This document shows, piece after piece, positions 9,284 through 16,013 of a stretch of DNA of 64,000 nucleotides. Position 1 is the stretch's first letter, and each line of letters starts with the position of its first letter. Under the pieces are notes generated by a model. It had not been told where the DNA came from and searched no databases. It saw only the letters and a program-made list of their open reading frames with translations. The position numbers and the translations under genes are program-made. Origin of the DNA: an uncultured Lachnospiraceae bacterium (GTDB taxonomy: Bacteria; Bacillota; Clostridia; Lachnospirales; Lachnospiraceae); NCBI GenBank assembly GCA_902779355.1, contig CACZBF010000003.1:1-64000 (forward strand). Direction: 5' to 3'.

Positions 9284-10264
9284 ATGAAAAAACGAGTCGT
9301 CGGTGTTCTTATCCTGCTTGTCTTTGTGCTTTCCATGCTTGCCGGATGTACCAAAGGAAAGACGGCATCGGTCACGGATTATGCCGATCGGGAGAACTGG
9401 GCCTATTACAGTGATGGTGCGGATAAGGCTGCAGACCTGTTTTTGATCTGCCCGACCGTCGATATGAATGACGAATACAATCTGTCTCTCGATGATGAGG
9501 AGACAAAGGAGCACTTTACCGGTGCCTTGAATATGGAGCGGGGGATCTATGAAGACAGCACGAGGATGTTTGCTCCTTTCTATCGGCAGGCGGCGATGAA
9601 GGTGTACAGTCTGGACCGGGATCAGTGGGAGCCGTATATGCAGATCGCCTACGAGGATATTTCCGCGGCATTTGCGTATTACCTGGAGCATGAAAACAAC
9701 GGCAGACCGATCGTGCTGGCCGGATTCTCTCAAGGTGCCGATATGTGTTACAGGCTACTCGAAGAGTATTTTGATGACGAGGCGCTCAGGGAGAAGCTGG
9801 TTGCCGTTTATGCGATCGGATGGCCGTGCACGAAAGAGCTGGTGGCGCAGTATCCGCAGATCAAACCGGCAGCCTCGGCAGATGACCTCGGCGTCGTCGT
9901 GAGCTTCGACTGTGAATCACCGGAATGCAACGACTCCTTTATCAACCCTGCGGATATGCATGCGTACACGATCAACCCGTTGAACTGGAAGACGGATGCG
10001 ACGCCTGCGGATCGGTCATTAAACAGCGGCGCTTGCTTTACCGATTACAGCGGCGCGATTGTCAGTGAGGTGCCGGAGCTTTGCGGTTGTTATATCGAGG
10101 AGGAGCGCGGTGTGGTCAAAGTGACGGATGTCACGGAAGCAGACTTTCCTGCAGTACTGGAGTTGCTGCCGGAAGGCGCATATCACATTTATGACTATCA
10201 GTTTTACTACAGAAATCTGCAGGAAAACGTCGCGAACAGAGTGGAGAAATTTTTGCAACAGTGA
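9284..10264 (+). CDS. DUF3089-type alpha/beta-hydrolase lipoprotein
   Basis: The 326-aa protein has a lipoprotein signal (hydrophobic residues 7-20 then LAGC) and should be anchored outside the membrane. The body matches the DUF3089 pattern: LFLICPTVD, a MFAPFYRQAA segment, and a nucleophile elbow GFSQG (serine of an alpha/beta hydrolase) after the block HENNGRPIVLA. Substrate is unknown. The ATG at 9284 with AGAGG upstream is chosen over a GTG at 9275. A TACAAT at 9221-9226 may be its -10 box. The ssrA promoter follows within 15 bp of its stop. Confidence 0.75.
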   Translation: MKKRVVGVLILLVFVLSMLAGCTKGKTASVTDYADRENWAYYSDGADKAADLFLICPTVDMNDEYNLSLDDEETKEHFTGALNMERGIYEDSTRMFAPFYRQAAMKVYSLDRDQWEPYMQIAYEDISAAFAYYLEHENNGRPIVLAGFSQGADMCYRLLEEYFDDEALREKLVAVYAIGWPCTKELVAQYPQIKPAASADDLGVVVSFDCESPECNDSFINPADMHAYTINPLNWKTDATPADRSLNSGACFTDYSGAIVSEVPELCGCYIEEERGVVKVTDVTEADFPAVLELLPEGAYHIYDYQFYYRNLQENVANRVEKFLQQ

Positions 10265-10277
10265 ACCTGCGTCGGGG

Positions 10278-10306
10278 TTGCGTACAGCACAAACGCGGCG
10301 TATAAT
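10278..10306 (+). promoter_or_regulatory. Predicted sigma-A promoter of ssrA
   Basis: TTGCGT (10278-10283), 17-bp spacer, perfect TATAAT (10301-10306), placing the start close to the tmRNA 5' end at 10317. Confidence 0.75.
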
Positions 10307-10316
10307 ATAGACAAAT

Positions 10317-10703
10317 GGGCTAGTAAAGGTTTCGACAGGGATCTTGCAGCCGGAGAAGCTATCCGCAGGCGATGCGTCAAATCGCAAACCTAAATTAAAC
10401 GCTAAAGATAACATCGTAGCGTTTCGTGCACCGGTTGCTCAGGCAGCCTAAGCGCGAAACCGCCGTCTGAGTACGGCATGTCCGCCTCGCTATCCCTGCT
10501 GAGTGAGGACCGGGCATCATCCCAGCAGGAAACGACGCCGGTTAAGCTTTGCGCCGGCGGGCGTATCATGAAGCTACCGAGCGAACGTGGTTGTCGGTGT
10601 CCGGGTTCGTGCGGGAAATGGTCTTAGACCGGAAACAGCGACTATGATAGTAGAAGGACGGGGAATAGGTTTTTGGACGCGGGTTCGATTCCCGCCTGGT
10701 CCA
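10317..10703 (+). ncRNA. ssrA: tmRNA (SsrA)
   Basis: The 5' part GGGCTAGTAAAGGTTTCGAC and the 3' TPsiC-like arm GCGGGTTCGATTCCCGC are diagnostic. GGGCTAG (10317-10323) pairs with CTGGTCC at the 3' end with two G-T wobbles, and A10703 is the discriminator. The next bases are CTA, so CCA appears not to be encoded. The likely tag frame is 10401-10451 (GCT to TAA), encoding AKDNIVAFRAPVAQAA, with GCT as resume codon inferred from AKDN-type tags of clostridia. The tag is longer than usual and ends in AQAA rather than ALAA. The tag region also pairs with GCGCGAAACC downstream of the stop, as in helix 5. It rescues stalled ribosomes with SmpB (3705-4166). Confidence 0.93.
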
Positions 10704-10727
10704 CTAGAACGTGAGTTAATTGTTGAT

Positions 10728-10778
10728 AAAATACACCTGTAGATGTATAATGATGATACATCCACAGGTGTATTTTTT
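10728..10778 (+). terminator. Strong terminator of ssrA
   Basis: AAAATACACCTGT (10728-10740) pairs with ACAGGTGTATTTT (10764-10776), and inside it GATGTAT (10742-10748) pairs with ATACATC (10756-10762). The right arm runs into TTTTTT. The long stem also shows that the frame upstream of 10789 is not coding. Confidence 0.9.
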
Positions 10779-10788
10779 GGGGGCTTGT

Positions 10789-11451
10789 ATGGTTTTATAT
10801 CACGGATCGGAGCATATCATTGAGAAGCCGACCTATCACGGCGGGAGAAGAAATAATGATTATGGTTATGGATTTTATTGTACTGAATATTCAGATATGG
10901 CCAGAGAGTGGAGTGCTGCACCCGGTCGAACGGGAATCCTGAACAGCTATGATTTTGACATAGATGGTCTGTCGATTCTCAATCTGAATGAGTATTCCAT
11001 CCTTACGTGGCTGTCCGTCCTGCTTCAGAACAGGGTATTTCAGTTGAATTCTCCGCTTGCCCGAGAAGCGCATGCCTATCTTATCAAAGAGTTTGGATTT
11101 GATTACGGCTCTTACGATGTGATCACCGGGTACAGAGCGGATGACAGTTATTTCTCTCTTGCACAGGATTTTATGAATGGAACCATTTCGGTTGCACAGT
11201 TACGAAAGGCGATGCAATTGGGTAATTTAGGTAATCAGATTGCGCTGATCAGCAAAAATTCTTATGAGCACATCAAATTTGCCGGTTATGAAGAGGTTGA
11301 CAGCAGTATATGGTATCCAAAACGAAAAGCAAGAGATGACAAAGCCAGAAAGGATTATCATTCTACCGATAAAAGATATATCCGTGGCGATATCTACGTT
11401 ACCCGAATTATCGATGAGGAGATGAAGAAAGATGATGCACGCTTACAGTGA
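10789..11451 (+). CDS. DUF3990 protein, probable ADP-ribosyltransferase fold
   Basis: The 220-aa protein opens with LYHGSEHIIEKPTYHGGR and GYGFYCTE, the DUF3990 pattern. H5 (in YHGS) and Y30 (in GFYCT) sit where PARP-like enzymes carry their NAD-binding His and Tyr; a later GNQIALIS segment would supply the third motif with Gln in place of Glu. This points to an ADP-ribosyltransferase-like fold, but activity is inference. The ATG at 10789 is chosen (GGGGG upstream) because the longer frame from 10720 reads through the ssrA terminator. The next gene overlaps it by 20 bp and encodes an HTH protein, suggesting a toxin/antitoxin-like pair. Base composition looks more AT-rich than flanking genes. 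Confidence 0.7.
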   Translation: MVLYHGSEHIIEKPTYHGGRRNNDYGYGFYCTEYSDMAREWSAAPGRTGILNSYDFDIDGLSILNLNEYSILTWLSVLLQNRVFQLNSPLAREAHAYLIKEFGFDYGSYDVITGYRADDSYFSLAQDFMNGTISVAQLRKAMQLGNLGNQIALISKNSYEHIKFAGYEEVDSSIWYPKRKARDDKARKDYHSTDKRYIRGDIYVTRIIDEEMKKDDARLQ

Positions 11452-12073
11452 ACTGTATATAGAGAAGGCGCAGGTCGCGCTTGGAAATATGCTTCATTGC
11501 GCGGTTTATGATATCGGTATGGGTCTGTCGGAGTTCTACAGCCATTTTCTTCATTCAAGGATCGCATATGGTTTTGGATTGGGTGAACCAAAATACACCG
11601 TGGGCATGTCCGGCATAGAACTGGCCTTGGAAGTGATGCATTTCGCTACCGGGAGGTATATGGAAATCGTTCCCTCATACAGTTTCGATAAGAGTCCCGA
11701 GTACTGGACCGGATGGGCTGTCGCTTATTATGAATGGTGCAGAGCGATCCCCTTTGATCGGATCAATGAGCTTGTTCCGATCGATGAGATCAGGGATATG
11801 TACAATCCGTATCACGAGGCAGATATTACGAAGTTTGTAGATGAGATCGACCGAAGAATGCAATGCCGACAGGAAGAATCCCGCCTGGCCAGATTACGAG
11901 CCTATGCAGGACTGTCACAGAGACTGCTTGCGGAGCGTTCAGGGGTATCCGTCAGGATGATCGAACAGTATGAACAGAGGAAAAAAGACATTAACCGGGC
12001 ATCTTCCTCTACGGTATACCAACTGTCCCGTGCGCTTAATTGCAGGATGGAAGATCTGCTGGAAATATCATAA
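11432..12073 (+). CDS. HTH (XRE-type) protein coupled to the DUF3990 gene
   Basis: The 213-aa protein has an N-terminal alpha-helical region of about 145 residues that I do not recognise and a C-terminal XRE/Cro helix-turn-helix (SRLARLRAYAGLSQ..LAERSGVSVRMIEQYE.., about 150-212). It overlaps the DUF3990 gene by 20 bp, so the two are translationally coupled. Such a layout suits a DNA-binding antitoxin or autoregulator that binds and neutralises the upstream product through its N-terminal part; this is inference. Start at ATG 11432 or 11435; GAGGAGA lies just upstream. Not a match to any named antitoxin that I can identify. Confidence 0.65.
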   Translation: MMHAYSELYIEKAQVALGNMLHCAVYDIGMGLSEFYSHFLHSRIAYGFGLGEPKYTVGMSGIELALEVMHFATGRYMEIVPSYSFDKSPEYWTGWAVAYYEWCRAIPFDRINELVPIDEIRDMYNPYHEADITKFVDEIDRRMQCRQEESRLARLRAYAGLSQRLLAERSGVSVRMIEQYEQRKKDINRASSSTVYQLSRALNCRMEDLLEIS

Positions 12074-12118
12074 CGTACACGTTTTGGGTTTGGAGAAAAA
12101 CGAATTGTTATAATTTGA

Positions 12119-12391
12119 TATATTCATTTCACCTTAAAGCAGAATTTGACGACAGGTGCAGATTTAGAGGACTTTATCGCGGAGAACAGACCAAATGCAG
12201 AACAGATTCATTTTATAGAGAAAGTCGTGGATTATCTTGTGGAAAATGGATGCGTCAATGAGGTGCGCGATCTGATGAAGACGCCTTTTGACAGACCAAC
12301 GAAGTTTACGGCGCTGTTTTCTCAGGATGAACAGAAGAAGATCGTGGATATTATAGACAAAATCCGTAAAAATGCTACGATTGCCAAGTGA
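12119..12391 (+). pseudogene. Remnant of type I restriction R subunit (HsdR C-terminal domain)
   Basis: The open frame encodes about 90 residues that resemble only the EcoEI-type R-subunit C-terminal domain: LEDFIAENRPNAEQ, FIEKVVDYLVENG, LMKTPFD and a final ALFSQDEQKKIVDIIDKIR. There is no helicase or nuclease part, and an in-frame TGA sits at 12116-12118. A TTG at 12146 could start an 81-aa product, but no Shine-Dalgarno is seen, so a decayed fragment is more likely. It supports the idea that the ssrA 3' flank once carried a larger defence island. No hsdM or hsdS is present nearby. Confidence 0.6.
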
Positions 12392-12430
12392 ATAAGGGGC
12401 AAAGAACTGACGTTCGAAAATGAGGTGTTT

Positions 12431-12459
12431 TTGCAGAGCCCGTTGGAATGGTGTATGAT
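12431..12459 (+). promoter_or_regulatory. Predicted promoter of the TlpA/polyferredoxin operon
   Basis: TTGCAG (12431-12436), 17-bp spacer, TATGAT (12454-12459), about 35 bp upstream of the lipoprotein start. Confidence 0.55.
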
Positions 12460-12493
12460 AAGAAAAATAAACATGCCAAAGGGGATGATTAAT

Positions 12494-13273
12494 ATGAAAA
12501 AGAATAAGAATAAGAATAAGAAACTTTCGGCATGGCTGCTGACAGGTGTGGTGAGCGTCTCTTTGATCGGGGTGTCACTGACAACCGGCTGCGGGCGGTT
12601 GACGCAGGCGCTGGCAGGAGCAGTCCTGGAAGAGGCGCAGCGAGAAAGCGATGCAGAGGTTGAGATCGCTTCCGAAATAGAATCTGTCGGAGAGAGCGGG
12701 AGTGGAGAGTCCGCATCTTCTGCGGAGAGCGGGAGCGGAGAATCCGCTGTACTCAGGCTGGAAAAGATCGTGAAAGATGAGACAGAGTCCGGCGCAGGTG
12801 AAGAAACAGGCGCGGGAGTGGCTACGGCAGAAGCAGCGGGGTTTGACGAAGACTCCATCCAATTTACGACGGTCGATCTGAACGGGACACCGGTGACCGG
12901 CGATCTATTCGGGGATGCGGATCTCACGCTGGTCTTTGTTTGGGCGACGTATTGCGGCCCGTGTATCAGTTCGATACCGGATTATGAAGAGCTTTATGAG
13001 AATCTGCCTGAAAATGTGAATCTGATCGGAATCGTTTCTGACGTCTACGAGGGCGATACACAGGGTGCACAGGAGGCAAATGATATCATGGATGACGCCG
13101 GCGCCAGGTTCCAAAGTATTCTCCTGTCCGACAGCGTGCAGCCGTTGCTCAGCGGCATGCAGTTTACGCCATCTGCTTTTTTTGTGGACAGGCAGGGACA
13201 TATGGTTGGAGAGTTTATGGATGGCGGCGGTTTTTCGGATGCGGTTGAACGTCTCTCGGAATTGCTGGGGTGA
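12494..13273 (+). CDS. Thioredoxin-like (TlpA/ResA type) lipoprotein
   Basis: The 259-aa protein has a Lys/Asn-rich start (three AATAAG repeats in the DNA), a hydrophobic segment and lipobox LTTGC, then an acidic Ser/Gly/Glu linker with the repeated unit ESGSGESA (about residues 75-95), and a thioredoxin fold with VFVWATYCGPCISSIPDYEEL. The CGPC active site fits an extracytoplasmic disulfide reductase. The start at ATG 12494 is chosen over upstream in-frame ATGs because AAAGGGG lies 9 bp before it. The next two genes encode a CxxC membrane peptide and a polyferredoxin, so reducing equivalents may be passed across the membrane to this protein (inference). Confidence 0.85.
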   Translation: MKKNKNKNKKLSAWLLTGVVSVSLIGVSLTTGCGRLTQALAGAVLEEAQRESDAEVEIASEIESVGESGSGESASSAESGSGESAVLRLEKIVKDETESGAGEETGAGVATAEAAGFDEDSIQFTTVDLNGTPVTGDLFGDADLTLVFVWATYCGPCISSIPDYEELYENLPENVNLIGIVSDVYEGDTQGAQEANDIMDDAGARFQSILLSDSVQPLLSGMQFTPSAFFVDRQGHMVGEFMDGGGFSDAVERLSELLG

Positions 13274-13279
13274 GCGGAG

Positions 13280-13432
13280 ATGAAGACGATGCAGGGGAAA
13301 AAGAATCTGCTTCGGGCGCTGATTCTGGCCGGCAGTGTGCTGCTGCTGATTTCCGGCCTCGTGGCTGGAGATTTTGAGGAAGTCCGGGAAAAAGCAGTGA
13401 TGATCTGTATGGAGTGTATCGGGATCGGATGA
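13280..13432 (+). CDS. CD1871A-type CXXC small membrane protein
   Basis: This 50-aa protein has a basic N-terminus, one hydrophobic helix (about residues 11-30) and the C-terminal motif AVMICMECIGIG. That ending, with the CxxC in ICxECIGIG, is characteristic of the small CD1871A-type family of clostridia. It starts 6 bp after the lipoprotein stop (GGAG upstream of ATG 13280) and its TGA overlaps the ATG of the polyferredoxin gene (ATGA at 13429-13432). The fixed neighbourhood suggests it is a redox or assembly partner of the polyferredoxin; the molecular role is unknown. Confidence 0.8.
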   Translation: MKTMQGKKNLLRALILAGSVLLLISGLVAGDFEEVREKAVMICMECIGIG

Positions 13433-14262
13433 AGCGAAGATGGATTCAACTGCTTGCTGCAGTACTGTACAATTGTCATTTCACCGGTTTTTTTACGGGA
13501 AAGATTTCCAAGTGGAACACAAAGGGTGTCTGTGTACCGGGACTGAACTGCTATTCCTGTCCGGGCGCTGTCGCGGCATGTCCTCTCGGGAGTCTGCAGA
13601 ACGCCATCGCGAGTTCCGCTTACCGATTTCCGCTTTATATGCTGGGGCTCCTGTTTTTGTTCGGTCTGTTTCTCGGAAGGCTGATCTGCGGATTCCTTTG
13701 CCCCTTTGGTTTTCTGCAGGAACTTCTTCATAAGATTCCTGTTCCGAAGATTAAAAAAAGCCGCGTTACGCGCGCTCTTTCCTATCTGAAGTATGTGATC
13801 CTGATCATCTTTGTCGTTGTGATCCCGCTTGTCCGGCTGGAGCCGGGTTTCTGTGAATACATCTGTCCGGCAGGGACGCTTGAAGCGGGGATCCCTCTGG
13901 TGCTCATGAATGAGATTTTGCATTCCAAGATCGGCTTTCTCTTTTCCTGGAAGGTATTCGTGCTGGCAGGAATCCTGCTGCTTTGCATGTTCTGTTTCCG
14001 TGCATTCTGCCGGTTCCTCTGTCCCCTCGGCGCAATCTATTCGTTTTTCAATCCGGTCGCTTTCTTCGGGATCCGGGTCGATCAGGAGAAATGTGTCGGT
14101 TGTAACCTATGTGTGAAAGACTGTAAGATGGACGTACGGTGTGTGGGAGACCGGGAATGCATTGAATGCGGAGAGTGTAAACAGAATTGTCCGCATGACG
14201 CCATCAGCTATGGGCTGCGCATTAGAAAACCAGAGGGAGGAAAAACGTGCAGGCACAGCTGA
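13429..14262 (+). CDS. Membrane 4Fe-4S polyferredoxin (NapH/NosR-like)
   Basis: The 277-aa protein has several membrane helices with the paired cysteine motifs of the NapH/NosR polyferredoxin group (CGFLCPFGFLQE, CEYICPAGTLE, CRFLCPLGAIYSFF) and a C-terminal dicluster-type ferredoxin (CVGCNLCVKDC and CIECGECKQNCPH). It probably transfers electrons from cytoplasmic donors to the extracytoplasmic side. The start ATG at 13429 overlaps the TGA of the CD1871A-type gene and is preferred over ATG 13414. Together with the TlpA lipoprotein it forms a three-gene operon; the terminal acceptor is inferred to be the thioredoxin-like lipoprotein. Confidence 0.85.
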   Translation: MKRRWIQLLAAVLYNCHFTGFFTGKISKWNTKGVCVPGLNCYSCPGAVAACPLGSLQNAIASSAYRFPLYMLGLLFLFGLFLGRLICGFLCPFGFLQELLHKIPVPKIKKSRVTRALSYLKYVILIIFVVVIPLVRLEPGFCEYICPAGTLEAGIPLVLMNEILHSKIGFLFSWKVFVLAGILLLCMFCFRAFCRFLCPLGAIYSFFNPVAFFGIRVDQEKCVGCNLCVKDCKMDVRCVGDRECIECGECKQNCPHDAISYGLRIRKPEGGKTCRHS

Positions 14263-15602
14263 AAGATAAAACAAAAGAATTTTTGAAGATCGCGATCCCT
14301 GCCATTCTGGAAAGTCTGGTATCGGTCATCATCACGACTATTGATACCAAGATGATCTCCGTATTGGGGAAACCTGCGATCTCGGCGGTCTCGTTTACCA
14401 GCCAGCCGAAGCTGATCTTTTTCTCCATCTTTTTTGCGCTCGGTACCACCGTGACGATCTTTGTCGCGCAGGCGAACGGAAAGAAGGATGCGAAGGAAGG
14501 GAACTACTTTTTTCATACGATCTTAAAGATCACACTGTTTCTTTCCGTGGTCCTCGGGATCCTGCTCTGGTTATTAGCGGAGCCGATCATGATGCTTTGC
14601 AACCGGCAGGCAGACACCTTGGGGATGTCCGTCTCTTTCTTTAGGATCGTTTCCGGTTTTCTGATCTTTCAGGCGGTTTCCACCGTCTTGAATGCAGCGT
14701 TGCGCGGGATCGGCAAAACAAAGGTGACGCTTGTTTCCAACATTGCCATGGGACTTGTCGACATCCTGTTCAATTATCTGCTCATCGAGGGACATCTTGG
14801 ATTTCCGCGTCTGGAAGTACGAGGAGATGCGATCGCGACCGTATTCGGAACAGTTGCTGCCTGCCTCGTCAGTGTGATCGCAATCCTAAAACAATCCGAT
14901 TTTCTGTCCTTCCGGGGATTCTTCCGGAATCGGATCCTTTCAAACCGCGAAGGGCTGAAAGCGATCGGCAGCAAGGCCGGCAATATTATCTTTGAGAATT
15001 TCTTCACGCGGATCGGCTTTTTGCTTTCCAGTATCATCGTTTCCATGCTGTCTTCAGATGAGACGGCTGTTTATTCGGTTGCGATGATCCTGCTCAATTA
15101 TTCGTTTGCATTTGGAGACGGGATCCAAAGCGCTGTCGTGGCGTTGACCGGGCGAAGTTATGGCGCGAAAGACCTGACCTCCTTTAAGCAGTTTACGAAG
15201 ATTGCAAATATGATCGCAATCGTCTGCTCCGTGATGCTGAGTGTTGTCTATATTTCAACGGCATATCCTTATTACGGCGCGTTCTTTTCGGATCAGGCCT
15301 CGATCATGGATGGCGCACGCTCTTCGGTGATCGCATCGGCATTGACCATCGTGCAGATCGTCAGGATCGTGCAGATTGGCGTAATGCGCGGGATGGGAGA
15401 GGTCAAAGATCCGAGACGGCTCGCCACGGTCTGCGTGCTGCTCCTCAACCCATTGTGCAGCTATCTGCTGACATTTCCGGCGGGCTTCGGCGTCTGGGGT
15501 ATTTGGCAGGGATCGGTCATCAGCCAGGGATGCTGGCTTGCCCTCAGTCTGATCTTATGCCGGAAACATATGAAACGATTGAACGAGAAAGGAGTTGTCT
15601 AA
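14247..15602 (+). CDS. MATE family efflux transporter
   Basis: This 451-aa protein has about 12 hydrophobic segments and the MATE pattern (N-terminal KEFLKIAIPAILESLVSVI, a second repeat beginning near residue 240). MATE proteins export cationic compounds using H+ or Na+ gradients. The GTG start at 14247 follows GAGGGAGG and overlaps the polyferredoxin gene by 16 bp. Its TAA (15600-15602) directly abuts the ATG of the next gene, so it is transcribed with the CRISPR-like module, though this need not mean a shared function. Confidence 0.87.
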   Translation: MQAQLKDKTKEFLKIAIPAILESLVSVIITTIDTKMISVLGKPAISAVSFTSQPKLIFFSIFFALGTTVTIFVAQANGKKDAKEGNYFFHTILKITLFLSVVLGILLWLLAEPIMMLCNRQADTLGMSVSFFRIVSGFLIFQAVSTVLNAALRGIGKTKVTLVSNIAMGLVDILFNYLLIEGHLGFPRLEVRGDAIATVFGTVAACLVSVIAILKQSDFLSFRGFFRNRILSNREGLKAIGSKAGNIIFENFFTRIGFLLSSIIVSMLSSDETAVYSVAMILLNYSFAFGDGIQSAVVALTGRSYGAKDLTSFKQFTKIANMIAIVCSVMLSVVYISTAYPYYGAFFSDQASIMDGARSSVIASALTIVQIVRIVQIGVMRGMGEVKDPRRLATVCVLLLNPLCSYLLTFPAGFGVWGIWQGSVISQGCWLALSLILCRKHMKRLNEKGVV

Positions 15603-15989
15603 ATGCTGATCAATTGCACGAACCACCCCTATGAGATCTGGAATGAGCCGCAGCGTAAGGCGGCTGAGTTTTACGGTGAGGTCATGGATCTTCCGTTCCC
15701 GCAGATCGACCCGTCCGCAGAGAGTGAGGATCTCAGAAAGATCGCTGCGGAGTATGCCGAAAAGATCGAGGCGCTGAAACCGGAAGCCGTGCTTGTGGCA
15801 GGAGAGTTCACATTTCAGTTTATGCTCGTGGATAAGCTGCTGCATGACGGGGTCAATGTGATGACGTCCTGTTCCAAACGGGTCACAGAGGAAGTGAAAA
15901 GGCCTGATGGGACCAATGAAAAAAAGTCTGTGTTTTTGTTTGAAAGATTCCGTAAATATGCGTATTATGAAGAAAGTACGAAATCATAG
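15603..15989 (+). CDS. Small Rossmann-like protein at the head of the type III CRISPR-like module
   Basis: The 128-aa protein is not firmly recognised. It alternates strands and helices: strand MLINCTNHP, a helix with WNEPQRKAAEFYG, strand VMDLPFP, a helix LRKIAAEYAEKIEAL, strand AVLVAGEFTF, a helix, and strand VNVMTSCSKRV. This Rossmann-like plan and the location next to a Cas10 recall the small CRISPR-associated families Csx15/Csx16/Csx20, some of which are discussed as ring nucleases; that link is inference. GGAG within the end of the MATE gene is the ribosome site, and the ATG abuts the MATE stop. The Cas10-like gene begins 24 bp downstream. Confidence 0.5.
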   Translation: MLINCTNHPYEIWNEPQRKAAEFYGEVMDLPFPQIDPSAESEDLRKIAAEYAEKIEALKPEAVLVAGEFTFQFMLVDKLLHDGVNVMTSCSKRVTEEVKRPDGTNEKKSVFLFERFRKYAYYEESTKS

Positions 15990-16013
15990 TTTCGTTTCGG
16001 GAAGGAAGGCACA

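Noticed and set aside
10574-10765. 63-aa minus-strand frame containing GPGGNRTRVQ
   Set aside because: It is the antisense of the tmRNA 3' half, a frequently mis-annotated spurious protein.
10720-10788. Longer N-terminus for the DUF3990 protein
   Set aside because: The added codons read through the perfect ssrA terminator hairpin; the ATG at 10789 fits the family start (LYHGS).
12040-12261. 73-aa plus-strand frame overlapping the HTH gene end
   Set aside because: It is out of frame with the HsdR-like residues and shows no motif; the HsdR match is in the frame ending at 12391.
14247-15602. MATE pump as a functional part of the CRISPR-like module
   Set aside because: It is co-transcribed and abuts the first module gene, but MATE pumps are common, and it equally abuts the polyferredoxin gene. 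Adjacency alone is not enough.
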